Positions 1-8,658 of a stretch of DNA of 64,000 nucleotides are shown in pieces (positions within the stretch are counted from its first letter, which is position 1; every line of letters starts with the position of its first letter). The DNA lies in NCBI RefSeq assembly GCF_004801405.1, contig NZ_SSOB01000019.1:1-64000 (forward strand). The letters are read 5' to 3'. The position numbers and the translations under genes are program-made. The notes under the pieces are model-generated. The model did no database searches. It saw only the letters and a list, made by a program, of their open reading frames with translations, and was not told the DNA's origin. This stretch comes from Cohnella fermenti. GTDB lineage: Bacteria > Bacillota > Bacilli > Paenibacillales > Paenibacillaceae.

Positions 1-127
1 CCCAGTGGCCTCTTTCATCGAACAAAATTCGCTTGAGAATATTCGGCTCCATGTTTCAAATGTACCAAACAACAAAGAGAACGTGAAGACCCACTCCACA
101 CCCGAAAAGTTATAAATTCTATTATGT

Positions 128-158
128 TAAAAAAAGACCGCCGTCGTCACGGCAGTCT
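128..158 (-). terminator. Rho-independent terminator of the methyltransferase operon
   Basis: Read on the minus strand, a 9-bp stem (GACTGCCGT pairing with ACGGCGGTC, with one G-T wobble) and a GACG loop are followed directly by a run of seven T. It lies about 60 bases beyond the stop codon of the minus-strand methyltransferase gene, so it fits as the operon's terminator. Bases 1-127 show no gene I can support. Confidence 0.8.
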
Positions 159-217
159 CGTGTTGCGATCTTATGCGGCAGTGTGTGCGGATGATGAGAA
201 TGGTTCGGGAGGGGAGT

Positions 218-1420
218 TCAGGCTCGGCCAAGCCGCTCCGCCAGATCTCCCTTGGCGTGACGCTCCATATAGGAATCGAAGTTCAGGAAGGACTTCAGCT
301 CCTCGTACTCCTTCCGCGTGTCGGGCCTCGGGGGCTGCCCGCTTCGCAAAGCGCGGATCAGCAAGTTCTTGGGCGTATTCTCCAGGTCGATGAATTCGAG
401 CATCTGCACCTTGTAGCCGGCCAGCTCCAGAAGCTGGGCCCGGACGGCGTCGGTAACGAGCGCCGCGAACCGTTCCTTGAGGATGCCGTGCTTCAGCAGC
501 GGCTTCAGAGCCGGCTGACTGAGCTGGCCGAACAGCTCGTGCTGGCAGCACGGGACGGACAGGATAATCTCCGCCTCCCAGGCGATCGCCTGCAGCAGCG
601 CCGCGTCGGTGGCCGTATCGCAGGCGTGCAGGGTGACGACCATGTCCACCTTCTCCGACTCGCTGTACTTGGAGATGTCCCCGACGGCGAACGTCAGCCG
701 TTCCCAGCCGAGCCGCTTCGCGAGGCCGGAGCACGTCTCGATTACGTCCGCCTTCAGATCGAGGCCGAAGATGCGTACATCCCGCTTCTCCTTGATCGCC
801 AGCAGATGATAGAGAGCGAACGTCAGGTACGACTTGCCGCAGCCGAAGTCGACGATCCGCAGCTCGCGTCCGTGCGGCAATTGGTCCAGCGTATCGGACA
901 CCATCTCAAGGAAGCGGTTGATCTGCCGGAACTTGTCGTACTTCGCCTTCACGACGCGTCCTTCCGGAGTCATGACGCCGAGCTCGACCAGGAACGGCAC
1001 CGGCTCCCCTTCCGGTAGCACATAAGCTTTGGCCTTGTTGTGGGCCGGAGGCTCGGCCGCGTTCGCCGGCTTGGCGGTCGGAGCGGCGCGAAGCAGCGCC
1101 GGCTTCCCCTTCTTGCTGACGAGCACCTGGACGTCCGCCTCGGCTGTCTTGAACAGCGCCTGGCGGAACTCGGCTTCCAGCATTCGCGCGATCTCCCGCG
1201 CCGCTTCGTCCGGCGTCAGATTGCTGTGAAGCGCCTTGGGGCCGACGAGCTTCTCGAACTGGTAGCGCAAGCCGCTCTTCAGCTTCACGGGGCGCACCGT
1301 CACCTTGCGGGCGGCCTCGTCCCCCTTGCTGCGCGGCTGGCTGAGCGTCGCCTGGAGCAGCTTCTCCCCGGCAACCGTCTCCTCAAGGAATGTATCGAGT
1401 TCGGATAATTCAAGATTCAT
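218..1420 (-). CDS. Class I SAM-dependent methyltransferase
   Basis: A protein of about 400 residues. The C-terminal half carries a class I methyltransferase fold: the SAM-binding glycine motif VDFGCGKSYLT near residue 185, followed by a GLDLKADVIE acidic strand and a VPCCQHE segment typical of the Methyltransf_32 group, whose substrate is unknown. The N-terminal ~150 residues are a separate, poorly conserved region that might bind RNA or protein; that is inference. The ATG at 1420 is chosen because GGAGAG sits just upstream and because ATGA overlaps the stop of the upstream gene, indicating translational coupling. It is the last gene of a three-gene minus-strand run. Specific substrate not recognised. 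Confidence 0.85.
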   Translation of the reverse strand: MNLELSELDTFLEETVAGEKLLQATLSQPRSKGDEAARKVTVRPVKLKSGLRYQFEKLVGPKALHSNLTPDEAAREIARMLEAEFRQALFKTAEADVQVLVSKKGKPALLRAAPTAKPANAAEPPAHNKAKAYVLPEGEPVPFLVELGVMTPEGRVVKAKYDKFRQINRFLEMVSDTLDQLPHGRELRIVDFGCGKSYLTFALYHLLAIKEKRDVRIFGLDLKADVIETCSGLAKRLGWERLTFAVGDISKYSESEKVDMVVTLHACDTATDAALLQAIAWEAEIILSVPCCQHELFGQLSQPALKPLLKHGILKERFAALVTDAVRAQLLELAGYKVQMLEFIDLENTPKNLLIRALRSGQPPRPDTRKEYEELKSFLNFDSYMERHAKGDLAERLGRA

Positions 1421-2079
1421 GATACCGTCTCTCCTGCCAACAATCTCCACTGCTCCTTGCCTTCCGCAAGCTCCTCCCGCGAGAGGCCGCCTTCCTCCAG
1501 CTCGGCGTCTTCGAGCCGTTCGAGACGCTCGTAGAAGGCCATGCCCGCCTCGAAGCGGACTCCGCCTCCGTCATGCAGCTCGTAGAGCAAGTCCTCGGCG
1601 TCCGCAAGCCTCCGCTCCCGCTCGTACCATAGCCAGAGAGCGTGCTTCGTCTCCGGCATTCTCTCGTAGGGCTCCGTCCGTTCGATCAATTGCGCCGACC
1701 GCCGCTCCAGCTCGAAGCCCTTGATCGGGCCGCTCTCCCGCAGCACGTACAGCATCAGCCGCAGCGCCTTCTCGTAGCGGGGCAGGCTGTCGTGCACGCT
1801 TCCCTGCCCTTCGAGAATCTCGCCTTCCTCCTGGAGGAAAATCGCCACCATAGCGACCGACTCCATGTTCGGAAGCCCCCCCACGCTCAGCATCTGCAGC
1901 AGATCCTCGTCGGAGAGGCCGAGCGCAAGCTTCGTCCGGAGCCGCAGCTCCTTGTTCAGGAACTCGTCGATGAGCGCGAGCGCCTCGTCGTTCCTCTTCT
2001 GCTCCTTGAGGCCCATGAGCTGCCCCATCATCTGCGTCATCTGCGTAATCATCCGCATCAAGTAGTCGCGACTATACAT
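1417..2079 (-). CDS. DUF6483-like family protein
   Basis: About 220 residues, almost entirely helical in character. The start MYSRDYLMRMITQMTQMMG resembles the conserved opening of the DUF6483 family of Bacillales, in which a short N-terminal helix precedes TPR-like helical repeats. The function is unknown. The ATG at 2079 is preferred over an upstream in-frame start because GAGGGAGAAG precedes it at normal spacing and the extra N-terminal residues have no conserved look. It overlaps the end of the alpha/beta hydrolase gene by 8 bases and the start of the methyltransferase by 4, so the three genes are probably one transcript. Confidence 0.8.
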   Translation of the reverse strand: MYSRDYLMRMITQMTQMMGQLMGLKEQKRNDEALALIDEFLNKELRLRTKLALGLSDEDLLQMLSVGGLPNMESVAMVAIFLQEEGEILEGQGSVHDSLPRYEKALRLMLYVLRESGPIKGFELERRSAQLIERTEPYERMPETKHALWLWYERERRLADAEDLLYELHDGGGVRFEAGMAFYERLERLEDAELEEGGLSREELAEGKEQWRLLAGETVS

Positions 2080-2890
2080 GACGGGACTTCTCCCTCGCAT
2101 CGAGAGATCGATCGACGAATTCGATGATGGTCTGGGCGAAGGCAAGCGGCTTCTCCAGCATGCCCATATGTCCGGAATGCGCCAGCGTAATCGGCGTCAG
2201 AAGCGGCCCGCTCGCCGGGAAGCGCTTCTCCGGGGCGATCACGGCGTCGGCTTCTCCCGCAAGCAGCAGCACATGCACCTGCGTCTCCTGCAGCACATGC
2301 AGGCGGTCCGGCCGCTCCTTCATGCCGAGAGCTCCGCCGATTGCCCCTTCCGGCGACGTGCCGTAGCCGATGCTCTTCGCCAGCTTGAGCTTGTCCGGCA
2401 TCGACGTGCGGTGCTCGGGAGCGAACAGCTTCGGAATCAGGTCGTCGATGTGCCCCTTGACCCCTTCTTCCGCCACCCGCTTCGCCGCCTTGTCCCTTCC
2501 CGCCTTGCCCGCCTCGTCGTCCGGGAACGTCGTGGAATGAAGAAGGCCGAAGCCGAGCAGCCGGTCCGGTTGCTTCTCCGCGAAGGCAAGCGCGGTATAG
2601 CCGCCCATCGAATGCCCCAGCACGAACGCTTGCCCGATCCCGAGCGCATCCAGCAGTCCGATGATATCTTCCGCAAGCAATTCCATCGGGTAGGCCCCTT
2701 CCGTCGCTCCTGATTCCCCATGTCCCCGGCAGTCCGGCGCGATGACGCGGAAGCGCCAGGCCAACAGCGGGATCACTTCGTCGAAGTAATGCTTGTCCCC
2801 GCAATACCCGTGAAGCAGCACGACCGGAATTCCCGTCCCTTCCTCGAGATAGGAGATTCGCAGTCCGTCCGCGCCAGTAATCGTCGGCAT
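2072..2890 (-). CDS. Alpha/beta hydrolase
   Basis: A 272-residue alpha/beta-hydrolase. Visible features are the oxyanion-hole segment VVLLHGYCGDK near residue 25, the DCRGHGESG strand-turn near 55, the nucleophile elbow GHSMGG near residue 93, and a likely catalytic histidine in AHSGHMGMLEKP near residue 238. It is probably a cytoplasmic esterase, peptidase or C-C hydrolase of unknown substrate. It is the first gene of the minus-strand run with the DUF6483-like protein and the methyltransferase. AAGGGACG precedes the ATG at 2890. Confidence 0.85.
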   Translation of the reverse strand: MPTITGADGLRISYLEEGTGIPVVLLHGYCGDKHYFDEVIPLLAWRFRVIAPDCRGHGESGATEGAYPMELLAEDIIGLLDALGIGQAFVLGHSMGGYTALAFAEKQPDRLLGFGLLHSTTFPDDEAGKAGRDKAAKRVAEEGVKGHIDDLIPKLFAPEHRTSMPDKLKLAKSIGYGTSPEGAIGGALGMKERPDRLHVLQETQVHVLLLAGEADAVIAPEKRFPASGPLLTPITLAHSGHMGMLEKPLAFAQTIIEFVDRSLDAREKSRHV

Positions 2891-2936
2891 CGATTCACGT
2901 CCCTTCGAATAGTAGTTCTGATGCTCTAAGCAGTTC

Positions 2937-3503
2937 TTAAGTAGTTCTATTGTAGCGAATCGCCTTCCACGAATTCAAATGGACGTCCTTGCCCCACGCC
3001 GCGGCCGCCGCGTTCGCGATCTCCTCCGCCATCGTCAGCACCCGGTAGAGGGAGGTCGTCTGCAGCGTCCAATACGGCTTCGGGCCAACGGCGTTCACCA
3101 CCGCCGCGACGCTGTAGGCGCCGACGGGCGGGAAGCTTCCGCCGACCGAGCGGGCCGGCTGCAGCGGCCCTTCGGCGAGCAGGCAACGCCCGACGTTCTC
3201 CGGGCGCCCGAGGCAGGCGTCGATCGCGACGACCGGCTCGCCGGCCGTCAGCGAAGCGATCTCTGCGGGCAGGCGATCCGCGTCGCACGGCGCTTCAAGG
3301 GTGCCGTGCACGCGGCCGAAGCCTCTCTCCCGCAGCATCGTGCCGACCCACGGTCCGAGGCTGTCGCCGGTCGACCGGTCGGTGCCGATGCAGAGGAAGC
3401 GGATCGCGTCCGGCCCGTGCAGGGAAGCGATCCGGGCGAAGAACGCCTCGAGCGCCGCTTGATCGTCCGTTCGCCGGGGATCGGAGTAGTAGGCATTGGG
3501 CAT
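2937..3503 (-). CDS. yyaC: YyaC-like sporulation protein (DUF1256)
   Basis: About 188 residues matching the YyaC/DUF1256 family of spore formers, which is related to the GPR spore-protease fold. Key segments are FLCIGTDRSTGDSLGPWVG, VVAIDACLGRPENVG and GGSFPPVGAYSV. The family is annotated as a putative sporulation protein; its substrate is not established. The ATG at 3503 is chosen because GGAGAG lies nine bases upstream. A longer reading continues into low-complexity Glu/Ser sequence that is antisense to a neighbouring gene and should be discarded. It is divergent from the GerP-like gene, with 133 bases between the two starts. Confidence 0.82.
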   Translation of the reverse strand: MPNAYYSDPRRTDDQAALEAFFARIASLHGPDAIRFLCIGTDRSTGDSLGPWVGTMLRERGFGRVHGTLEAPCDADRLPAEIASLTAGEPVVAIDACLGRPENVGRCLLAEGPLQPARSVGGSFPPVGAYSVAAVVNAVGPKPYWTLQTTSLYRVLTMAEEIANAAAAAWGKDVHLNSWKAIRYNRTT

Positions 3504-3592
3504 CGGGTCAGCACTCTCCATTCCAATTAGGTCTGTCGCCACAATCAGGCCGAAGCCCCGCGGCGGGAGACCACTCGCTTGGACATGCGGCA

Positions 3593-3601
3593 CATAAAAT
3601 A
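3593..3601 (+). promoter_or_regulatory. Candidate sigma-K-type -10 element
   Basis: CATAAAATA fits the CATANNNTA -10 consensus used by the late mother-cell sigma factor SigK in Bacillus. It lies 36 bases before the ATG of the GerP-like gene. An AC dinucleotide is available about 18 bases upstream, near 3573. In B. subtilis the gerP operon is SigK-dependent, so the site fits the proposed role of the downstream gene. A nine-base match in an AT-rich patch is weak evidence by itself. Confidence 0.4.
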
Positions 3602-3636
3602 AAAATGAGATGTTCTCGAACGGAGGAATTAGCCGC

Positions 3637-3942
3637 ATGGGATGCTGGATCGGCCGGATCATTATCGTTCGCAACGAGGGCACGGTTATTTTCGGCAACG
3701 CCGAGATGATCGGCGGAAGAGAAGACGACTCCGAAGAAGACAGCTCGGAGGAAGACACCGGGCAGCCCGCGGCTGAAGACCCGGGGGAAGGCGCGTCCGA
3801 GGGGACCTCTTCGGCATCGTCCTCCTCCTCCTCCTCCTCCTCCTCCTCAGCAGCAGCCGCGAAGAGCATCGGAAGCGCCGGCCGCGGGAGACGCCGGCGC
3901 GGCGGCAGGAAGACTCGTCCTCGCGGCTCTTCCCGCCGATAA
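3637..3942 (+). CDS. Small GerP-like spore protein with acidic, poly-Ser and basic tail
   Basis: A 101-residue protein. The first ~27 residues (opening MGCWIGRIIIVRNEGTVIFG) resemble the short GerPA/GerPF-type spore germination proteins, which share an I-x-x-x-x-G-V-x-x-F-G-D/N pattern. The remainder is unusual: an acidic Glu/Asp/Ser stretch, a run of about 12 serines written mostly as TCC triplets, an Ala block, and a strongly basic Arg/Gly-rich end. GGAGG at 3622-3626 sets the ATG at 3637. The gene is divergent from yyaC and downstream of a SigK-like -10. The GerP assignment is tentative; the tail is like nothing I know in that family. Confidence 0.55.
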   Translation: MGCWIGRIIIVRNEGTVIFGNAEMIGGREDDSEEDSSEEDTGQPAAEDPGEGASEGTSSASSSSSSSSSSSAAAAKSIGSAGRGRRRRGGRKTRPRGSSRR

Positions 3943-4111
3943 ACGTTCTGGCTTCCTCTACCATATCAAAAGTCGCTCCATCCGCCAACTTCCGTTCCCG
4001 GAACGAATGCCCGGGGCGCACGTTCACCGCTGCGGCCAATCATGTTCACTGCGGCGGCTAATATGGTACAATGGGCATCATTAAGCGTTTTAAGCGAGAG
4101 GAAGATGACTC

Positions 4112-4333
4112 ATGGATCTATTGAAGCCGTCCCAGGAGAACGTCGAGTTCATGATAGAGGGAATCAAGACGAAGCTGCGCATGGCATCCGCCGCCGCGAT
4201 GCAAGCCTCGAGCTTCCATGTCGACAAGTACGAGGACATCAAGGACATCTACGACATGGTGAGCTCCAAGGACAAGTTCAGCATCAGCGAGGTCGAAGCG
4301 CTCGTCTCGGAGCTGGGCAAGCTGCGAGGCTAA
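4112..4333 (+). CDS. DUF1128 family protein (YfkK-like)
   Basis: A 73-residue protein matching the DUF1128/UPF0435 family (B. subtilis YfkK) over its full length. The pattern is NVEFMIEGIKTKLRMASAAAM, then a tyrosine-containing YEDIKDIYDMV helix and a C-terminal SISEVEALVSELGKLR helix. The function is unknown in all members. AGAGGAAG precedes the ATG. It stands alone on the plus strand and converges on the galactose operon, with a MITE-like repeat starting 11 bases after its stop. Confidence 0.85.
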   Translation: MDLLKPSQENVEFMIEGIKTKLRMASAAAMQASSFHVDKYEDIKDIYDMVSSKDKFSISEVEALVSELGKLRG

Positions 4334-4343
4334 AGGTAAAACA

Positions 4344-4458
4344 CTTATGTCTCTTCTTCCTCTGACTCAGGAATCTCCCTTCCCGGACCGCGCCCCCGCT
4401 TCGGCTCATCTCTATCCTGATCGAACGGGAGAAGAGACCTAATGCCGGAAAAGGGGTA
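4344..4458. repeat. MITE-like repeat, copy A
   Basis: An imperfect inverted repeat of about 115 bases. The left arm reads CTTATGTCTCTTCTTCC and ends in CAGG; the right arm begins CCTGATCGAACGGGAGAAG and runs through CTAATG to AAAAGGGG. The same arms recur near 19.6, 38.3 and 60.1 kb and around the IS1595-like gene at 30.5-31.8 kb. The outer part of the left arm has been lost in this copy. It sits between yfkK and the end of the gal operon. Confidence 0.7.
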
Positions 4459-4551
4459 TGGTGCCGGTCCCGACAGCATGGTTGGAGGCAAGGTATCTTC
4501 TCTTCTTCTCTTCTTCCGGAGGCAATCCGAACAAAGAACGTACAAGCAGCA

Positions 4552-4597
4552 AGAGGCAGTTGCTTCCGCGCATTCCTGCGCGAGAGCAACTGCCTCT
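4552..4597 (-). terminator. Hairpin terminator-like structure between yfkK and galT
   Basis: A perfect 13-bp stem (AGAGGCAGTTGCT with AGCAACTGCCTCT) encloses an inner GCGC/GCGC pairing. It sits about 45 bases past the galT stop and between two convergent genes, so it could end transcripts from both sides. There is no long T-run on either side, which lowers confidence in intrinsic termination. Confidence 0.55.
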
Positions 4598-4643
4598 GTT
4601 CCTTCATGAGGCCGGACGACGGCCTCAACGACCTCTACGGCTC

Positions 4644-6269
4644 TCAACCGCCGAAGCCGACCGCCGCCAGGAAGCGCCCGAAGGCGGCCCGGCCGGCTTC
4701 GCCCGCCTTGTACACGCCCGCATCCGCGAGCACGACGCCGAACTTGTCGCCGACCGCCGCGCGAAGCAGCTCCGCCGCGGCGTCCGCGCCAAGCGCCGTG
4801 CCATGCGCGGAGACAAGCTCCGCGATCCACGGCGCGTGCTTCGCGAGCGGATGGTCCGCCTGCGCCAGCGCGCCGGCGTCATACGGCGCCGCTCCGGTCA
4901 GCAGCTCCGCGATCCGCGCAAGCTCGTCCTGAAGGCGGCCCGGCAGCACCGCGAGGCCCATGACCTCGATGAGGCCGATGTTCTCCTTCTTGATGTGGTG
5001 CAGTTCCTTATGCGGGTGGAAGATGCCGTCCGGATGCTCCTCGCTCGTGCGATTGTTGCGCAGCACAAGATCGAGCTCGTACTCGCCGGCATCCGTCATG
5101 CGCGCGATCGGCGTGATCGTGTTGTGCGGCGTCTCGCCCGTGAAGGCCGCGACCTCCGCCGCCGGATCGCTGTACCCGCGCCAGGCGTCCAGAATCGAGC
5201 CGCTGACGCGAAGCAGCGCGGCGCGGTCGGCGGAGCGCAGGCGGATCACCGACAACGGCCACTTCACGATGCCGGCGGTCACCGCCGCTTCCGAAGCGTG
5301 CGCCTGCCAGCGGTCGACGCCGGCCTTCTCCATCGGGAACACATGGCGCCCGCCCTGGAAGTGGTCGTGGTTCAGAATCGAGCCGCCGACGATCGGCAGG
5401 TCCGCGTTCGAGCCGACGAAGTAGTGCGGGAAGCTCTCCACGAAGTCGAGCAGCCGCGCGAACGTCTCGGCCGAGATCCTCATCGGCACGTGCTCGCCGC
5501 ACAGAATGATGCTGTGCTCGTTGTAGTACACGTAAGGCGAGTATTGGAAGAACCATTCCGCGCCTTGAAGCCCCACCGGGAGCACGCGGATGTTCTGGCG
5601 CGCCGGATGGTCGACGCGGCCCGCATAGCCGACGTTCTCCTTGCACAGCAGGCACTTCGGGTAGCTGGCCTGCGGCAGCGTCTTGAGCAGCGCGATCTCC
5701 TTCGGGTCCTTCTCCGGCTTGGACAGGTTGACCGTGATCTCGAGCTCCCCGTACTCCGTCGCATGGCGCCAATAGCCGTTCTTGCGGATGCGGTCCATGC
5801 GGATGTAGTTGGAGTCGATGCTCAGCTTGTAGAACCAGTCCGTCGCCGCCTTGACGCCCTGCTCCGCCGCAATCCGGCGGAACTCGGCGTTCGTCTCCGA
5901 AGGGCGCGGCATGAGCAGCCCCATGATGCGCGCGTCGAACAGATCGCGGTACGTCGTCGTGTTGTCGGGAATGAGGCCAAGCTCGAAGGCCGCGTCGAGC
6001 AGCGGCTCGAGCAGCGGCATCGGGCCCTCGGTCCGAACGCCTGCCGCTTCTCCCGCGCCTCCGTCTCCATTGCCGTCAGCGCCTTCCGCCGGCTCGCTCA
6101 GCTTAAACAGGTCGAGCAGCGAGTTGATCGCGTACTCCTCGTCAAGCGGCCCGATCAGGCCGTTCTCCAGCGCGAAGTCGACCAGTCTGACGATTCCCGC
6201 GTACACGACTGCCGGGTCGGACGCCTTCCCGCTACTCGCCGCACTCTGCGTATTCGTGGTTGCGTTCAT
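4644..6269 (-). CDS. galT: UDP-glucose--hexose-1-phosphate uridylyltransferase
   Basis: A 541-residue GalT of the Firmicutes type, which is longer than the E. coli enzyme. It exchanges UMP between UDP-glucose and galactose-1-phosphate in the Leloir pathway. The active-site segment is SILNHDHFQGGRHVFPME, where the conserved histidines carry the UMP intermediate in this subfamily. PKCLLCKENVGY may bind a metal. GGAGG lies ten bases before the ATG. It is the last gene of galK-galE-galT, 18 bases after galE. A short Ala/Gly/Asn-rich N-terminal leader and a Gly-rich loop near residue 70 look variable. Confidence 0.95.
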   Translation of the reverse strand: MNATTNTQSAASSGKASDPAVVYAGIVRLVDFALENGLIGPLDEEYAINSLLDLFKLSEPAEGADGNGDGGAGEAAGVRTEGPMPLLEPLLDAAFELGLIPDNTTTYRDLFDARIMGLLMPRPSETNAEFRRIAAEQGVKAATDWFYKLSIDSNYIRMDRIRKNGYWRHATEYGELEITVNLSKPEKDPKEIALLKTLPQASYPKCLLCKENVGYAGRVDHPARQNIRVLPVGLQGAEWFFQYSPYVYYNEHSIILCGEHVPMRISAETFARLLDFVESFPHYFVGSNADLPIVGGSILNHDHFQGGRHVFPMEKAGVDRWQAHASEAAVTAGIVKWPLSVIRLRSADRAALLRVSGSILDAWRGYSDPAAEVAAFTGETPHNTITPIARMTDAGEYELDLVLRNNRTSEEHPDGIFHPHKELHHIKKENIGLIEVMGLAVLPGRLQDELARIAELLTGAAPYDAGALAQADHPLAKHAPWIAELVSAHGTALGADAAAELLRAAVGDKFGVVLADAGVYKAGEAGRAAFGRFLAAVGFGG

Positions 6270-6287
6270 GATGGATAAGCCTCCGTC

Positions 6288-7274
6288 CTAATTCTCGTAA
6301 CCGTTCGGATGGCTGACGTGCCAGCCCCAGGCGCTTGCGATGATGTCCTTGAGCTGCGCCCGGCGAGGATTCCATCCGAGCTCGCTTCTTGCGCGGTCCG
6401 AGGAGGCGACGAGCACGGCAGGGTCGCCCGCCCGGCGAGGCTCGACGCGCACCGGAATCGCATGGCCGGTCACTTCCCTGGCCAGGTCGACCACTTGCTT
6501 GACCGAGAAGCCGGAACCGGTGCCGAGGTTGTAGATCGCGCTGTCGCCGCCCTTGCGCAGCCGCTCGAGCGCAAGCACGTGCGCGTCGGCCAGGTCGCTG
6601 ACGTGAATGTAGTCGCGCAGGCACGTTCCGTCCTCCGTCGGATAATCGTCGCCGAACACCGAGATGAACTCGCGCTGGCCGAGCGCCACCTGCAGCACCA
6701 GCGGAATGAGATGCGTCTCGGGCTTGTGATCCTCCCCGATTGTGCCGCTCTCGTGTGCGCCCGCCGCATTAAAGTAACGAAGAGACGTGTACTTGACTCC
6801 GTGCGCGTGATCGAACCACCGGATCATTTTCTCCATGGCGAGCTTCGTCTCTCCATAGGCGTTCGTCGGCAGCGTGCGGTCGTACTCGTCAATCGGCACC
6901 TTCTCCGGTTCGCCGTAGGTCGCGGCCGTCGAGGAGAAAATAATCCGCTTCACCCCCGCCTTCTGCATCGCTTCCAGCAAGATGAGCGTTCCGTAGACGT
7001 TGTTGTGGTAGTACTTGCCCGGATTCTGCATGCTCTCGCCGACGAGGGAATTCGCCGCGAAGTGGATGACGCCGTCGATGTCGTTCTCCGCGAACACCTT
7101 GTCCAGGAACGCTTCGTCCCGCAGGTCCCCTTCGTAGAACTTGCCGCCGAGCAGCGCGTCCTTATGCCCCTGATACAGATTGTCGACAACGACAACCTCT
7201 TCGCCCTTCTCGAGCAGGGCCGCTACCGCATGGGAACCGACGTAGCCCGCTCCTCCCGTTACCAATACCGCCAT
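6288..7274 (-). CDS. galE: UDP-glucose 4-epimerase
   Basis: A 328-residue short-chain dehydrogenase that interconverts UDP-galactose and UDP-glucose using bound NAD. The Rossmann motif VTGGAGYVGSH is at residues 4-14, the serine/threonine triad in FSSTAATYGEP near 125, and the catalytic Tyr-x-x-x-Lys in NAYGETKLAM near 150. The ATG at 7274 has GGAGGAGG directly upstream; earlier in-frame starts only add Arg/Ala-rich sequence from inside galK. It follows the galK stop by one base, so the two are translationally linked. Confidence 0.95.
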   Translation of the reverse strand: MAVLVTGGAGYVGSHAVAALLEKGEEVVVVDNLYQGHKDALLGGKFYEGDLRDEAFLDKVFAENDIDGVIHFAANSLVGESMQNPGKYYHNNVYGTLILLEAMQKAGVKRIIFSSTAATYGEPEKVPIDEYDRTLPTNAYGETKLAMEKMIRWFDHAHGVKYTSLRYFNAAGAHESGTIGEDHKPETHLIPLVLQVALGQREFISVFGDDYPTEDGTCLRDYIHVSDLADAHVLALERLRKGGDSAIYNLGTGSGFSVKQVVDLAREVTGHAIPVRVEPRRAGDPAVLVASSDRARSELGWNPRRAQLKDIIASAWGWHVSHPNGYEN

Positions 7275-7275
7275 G

Positions 7276-8457
7276 TTACGCCTCCTCCTTCCATTCGCTG
7301 ACGCCGTCGCCGATGTCGCACACATAGAAATCCGCCGTCAGCCCCGTAGCCGCCTTGTACTTCTCGCCGACCTCGGAGATGAACCGTTCCACCGAATCCT
7401 GATGTACGAGCGACACCGTGCAGCCGCCGAAGCCCGCGCCCGTCATGCGGGAGCCGAGCACTCCCGGCACCTGCCGAGCGGCATCGACCATCGCGTCCAG
7501 CTCCGCTCCCGTCACTTCGTACAGATCGCGCAGCGAGTCGTGCGAGCCGTTCATGAGCTGCCCGAACTTGGCGAGATCATTGGCTGTCAGCGCCGTGATC
7601 GAGCGGCCGACGCGGTCGATCTCTTCCACCACGTGGCGGGCGCGGCGGCGCACCGTCTCGTCCTTGATCAGCGCTTCGTTCGCTTCGAACTGCTCGAGCG
7701 ACAGTTGGCCGAGCAGCGTCAGCTCCGGGAAAGCCGCCTTGAGGTCCTCCACCGCCTTCGCGCATTGCTCGCGGCGTTCGTTGTACTTGGAATCGACCAG
7801 GCCGCGACGCTTGTTCGTGTTGCCGATAACGAGCTTGCAGTCGCCCGATTGGAACGGCACGAGCTCATACTTCAGCGTGTCGCAATCCAAGTGAATCGCA
7901 TGGTCCTTCTTGCCGTTCGCCACCGCGAACTGGTCCATGATGCCGCACTTCACGCCGACGAACTCATTCTCGACGTGCTGCGACCAGAGAGCGATCTGCA
8001 CCGTGTCGGTCGGCTGCCCTTCCAGCGTCAGCAGCGCGAACATCGTCACGACTTCGATCGAGGCCGACGAGGAGAGGCCGGCTCCGTTCGGGATCTCCCC
8101 GTGGTACAGCAGGTCGTAGCCGCTCGAGAGACGGATGCCCTGCTGCTCCAGCTCCCAGACGACGCCCTTCGGATAGTTCGTCCAGTCGTCCTCTTCGCTG
8201 TAAGCCAGGCCATCGACCGGCATTGTCCGCACAAGCTCGAAGTTCGTGGAAGCCAGTCCGAGCCGGCGGTCTTCTCTCGGGCGGATGAGCAGCGTCGTGC
8301 CGAACGTCAGGGCGGCCGGGAACACCGCTCCGCCGTTGTAGTCGGTATGCTCGCCGATGAGGTTGACGCGTCCCGGCGCATGGAAGACGCGCAGGCCTTC
8401 CTCGCCGCCGCCGAAGCGGGTGATGAACTGCTGGGTCAATTGCGGAATGTTCGGCAT
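7276..8457 (-). CDS. galK: Galactokinase
   Basis: A 393-residue GHMP-family kinase that phosphorylates galactose at C1 in the cytoplasm. The galactokinase signature GRVNLIGEHTDYNGG is near residue 30, the ATP-binding GAGLSSSASIEV near 122, and the C-terminal SRMTGAGFGGCTVSLV near 340. It is the first gene of the gal operon. AAGGAGAG precedes the ATG, and a TATACT -10 lies about 50 bases upstream. The AraC regulator gene runs divergently from the same intergenic region. Confidence 0.95.
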   Translation of the reverse strand: MPNIPQLTQQFITRFGGGEEGLRVFHAPGRVNLIGEHTDYNGGAVFPAALTFGTTLLIRPREDRRLGLASTNFELVRTMPVDGLAYSEEDDWTNYPKGVVWELEQQGIRLSSGYDLLYHGEIPNGAGLSSSASIEVVTMFALLTLEGQPTDTVQIALWSQHVENEFVGVKCGIMDQFAVANGKKDHAIHLDCDTLKYELVPFQSGDCKLVIGNTNKRRGLVDSKYNERREQCAKAVEDLKAAFPELTLLGQLSLEQFEANEALIKDETVRRRARHVVEEIDRVGRSITALTANDLAKFGQLMNGSHDSLRDLYEVTGAELDAMVDAARQVPGVLGSRMTGAGFGGCTVSLVHQDSVERFISEVGEKYKAATGLTADFYVCDIGDGVSEWKEEA

Positions 8458-8504
8458 GATATCGGATACTCTCCTTATATGGGAAGCTTGGTTTTGGTAG
8501 TTTC

Positions 8505-8510
8505 AGTATA
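8505..8510 (-). promoter_or_regulatory. Putative -10 element of the galKET operon
   Basis: TATACT on the minus strand is a good -10 hexamer 48 bases before the galK start. No good -35 hexamer is visible at 16-18 bases spacing, which would fit a promoter needing an activator such as the divergently encoded AraC protein. That link is inference. Confidence 0.4.
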
Positions 8511-8658
8511 ACGGATAGACCCGGATTCGGAAAATGGCGGGATGTGCGATTCGTATGGACAAAAGTGACTTTCTGTTGCGGGACGGCGGTGGAGACGTGG
8601 TACAATGGGAGCAGATGAGATTCGGTGTCGATATCGCCCGATCCGGAGGTGCAGCCTG

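Noticed and set aside
3504..3869. Long acidic N-terminal extension of the YyaC-like protein
   Set aside because: It is antisense to the TCC repeat of the GerP-like gene; the ATG at 3503 has a proper ribosome binding site and matches family length.
4458..6278. 606-residue plus-strand frame antisense to galT
   Set aside because: Composition typical of an antisense shadow in high-GC DNA; galT is certain on the other strand.
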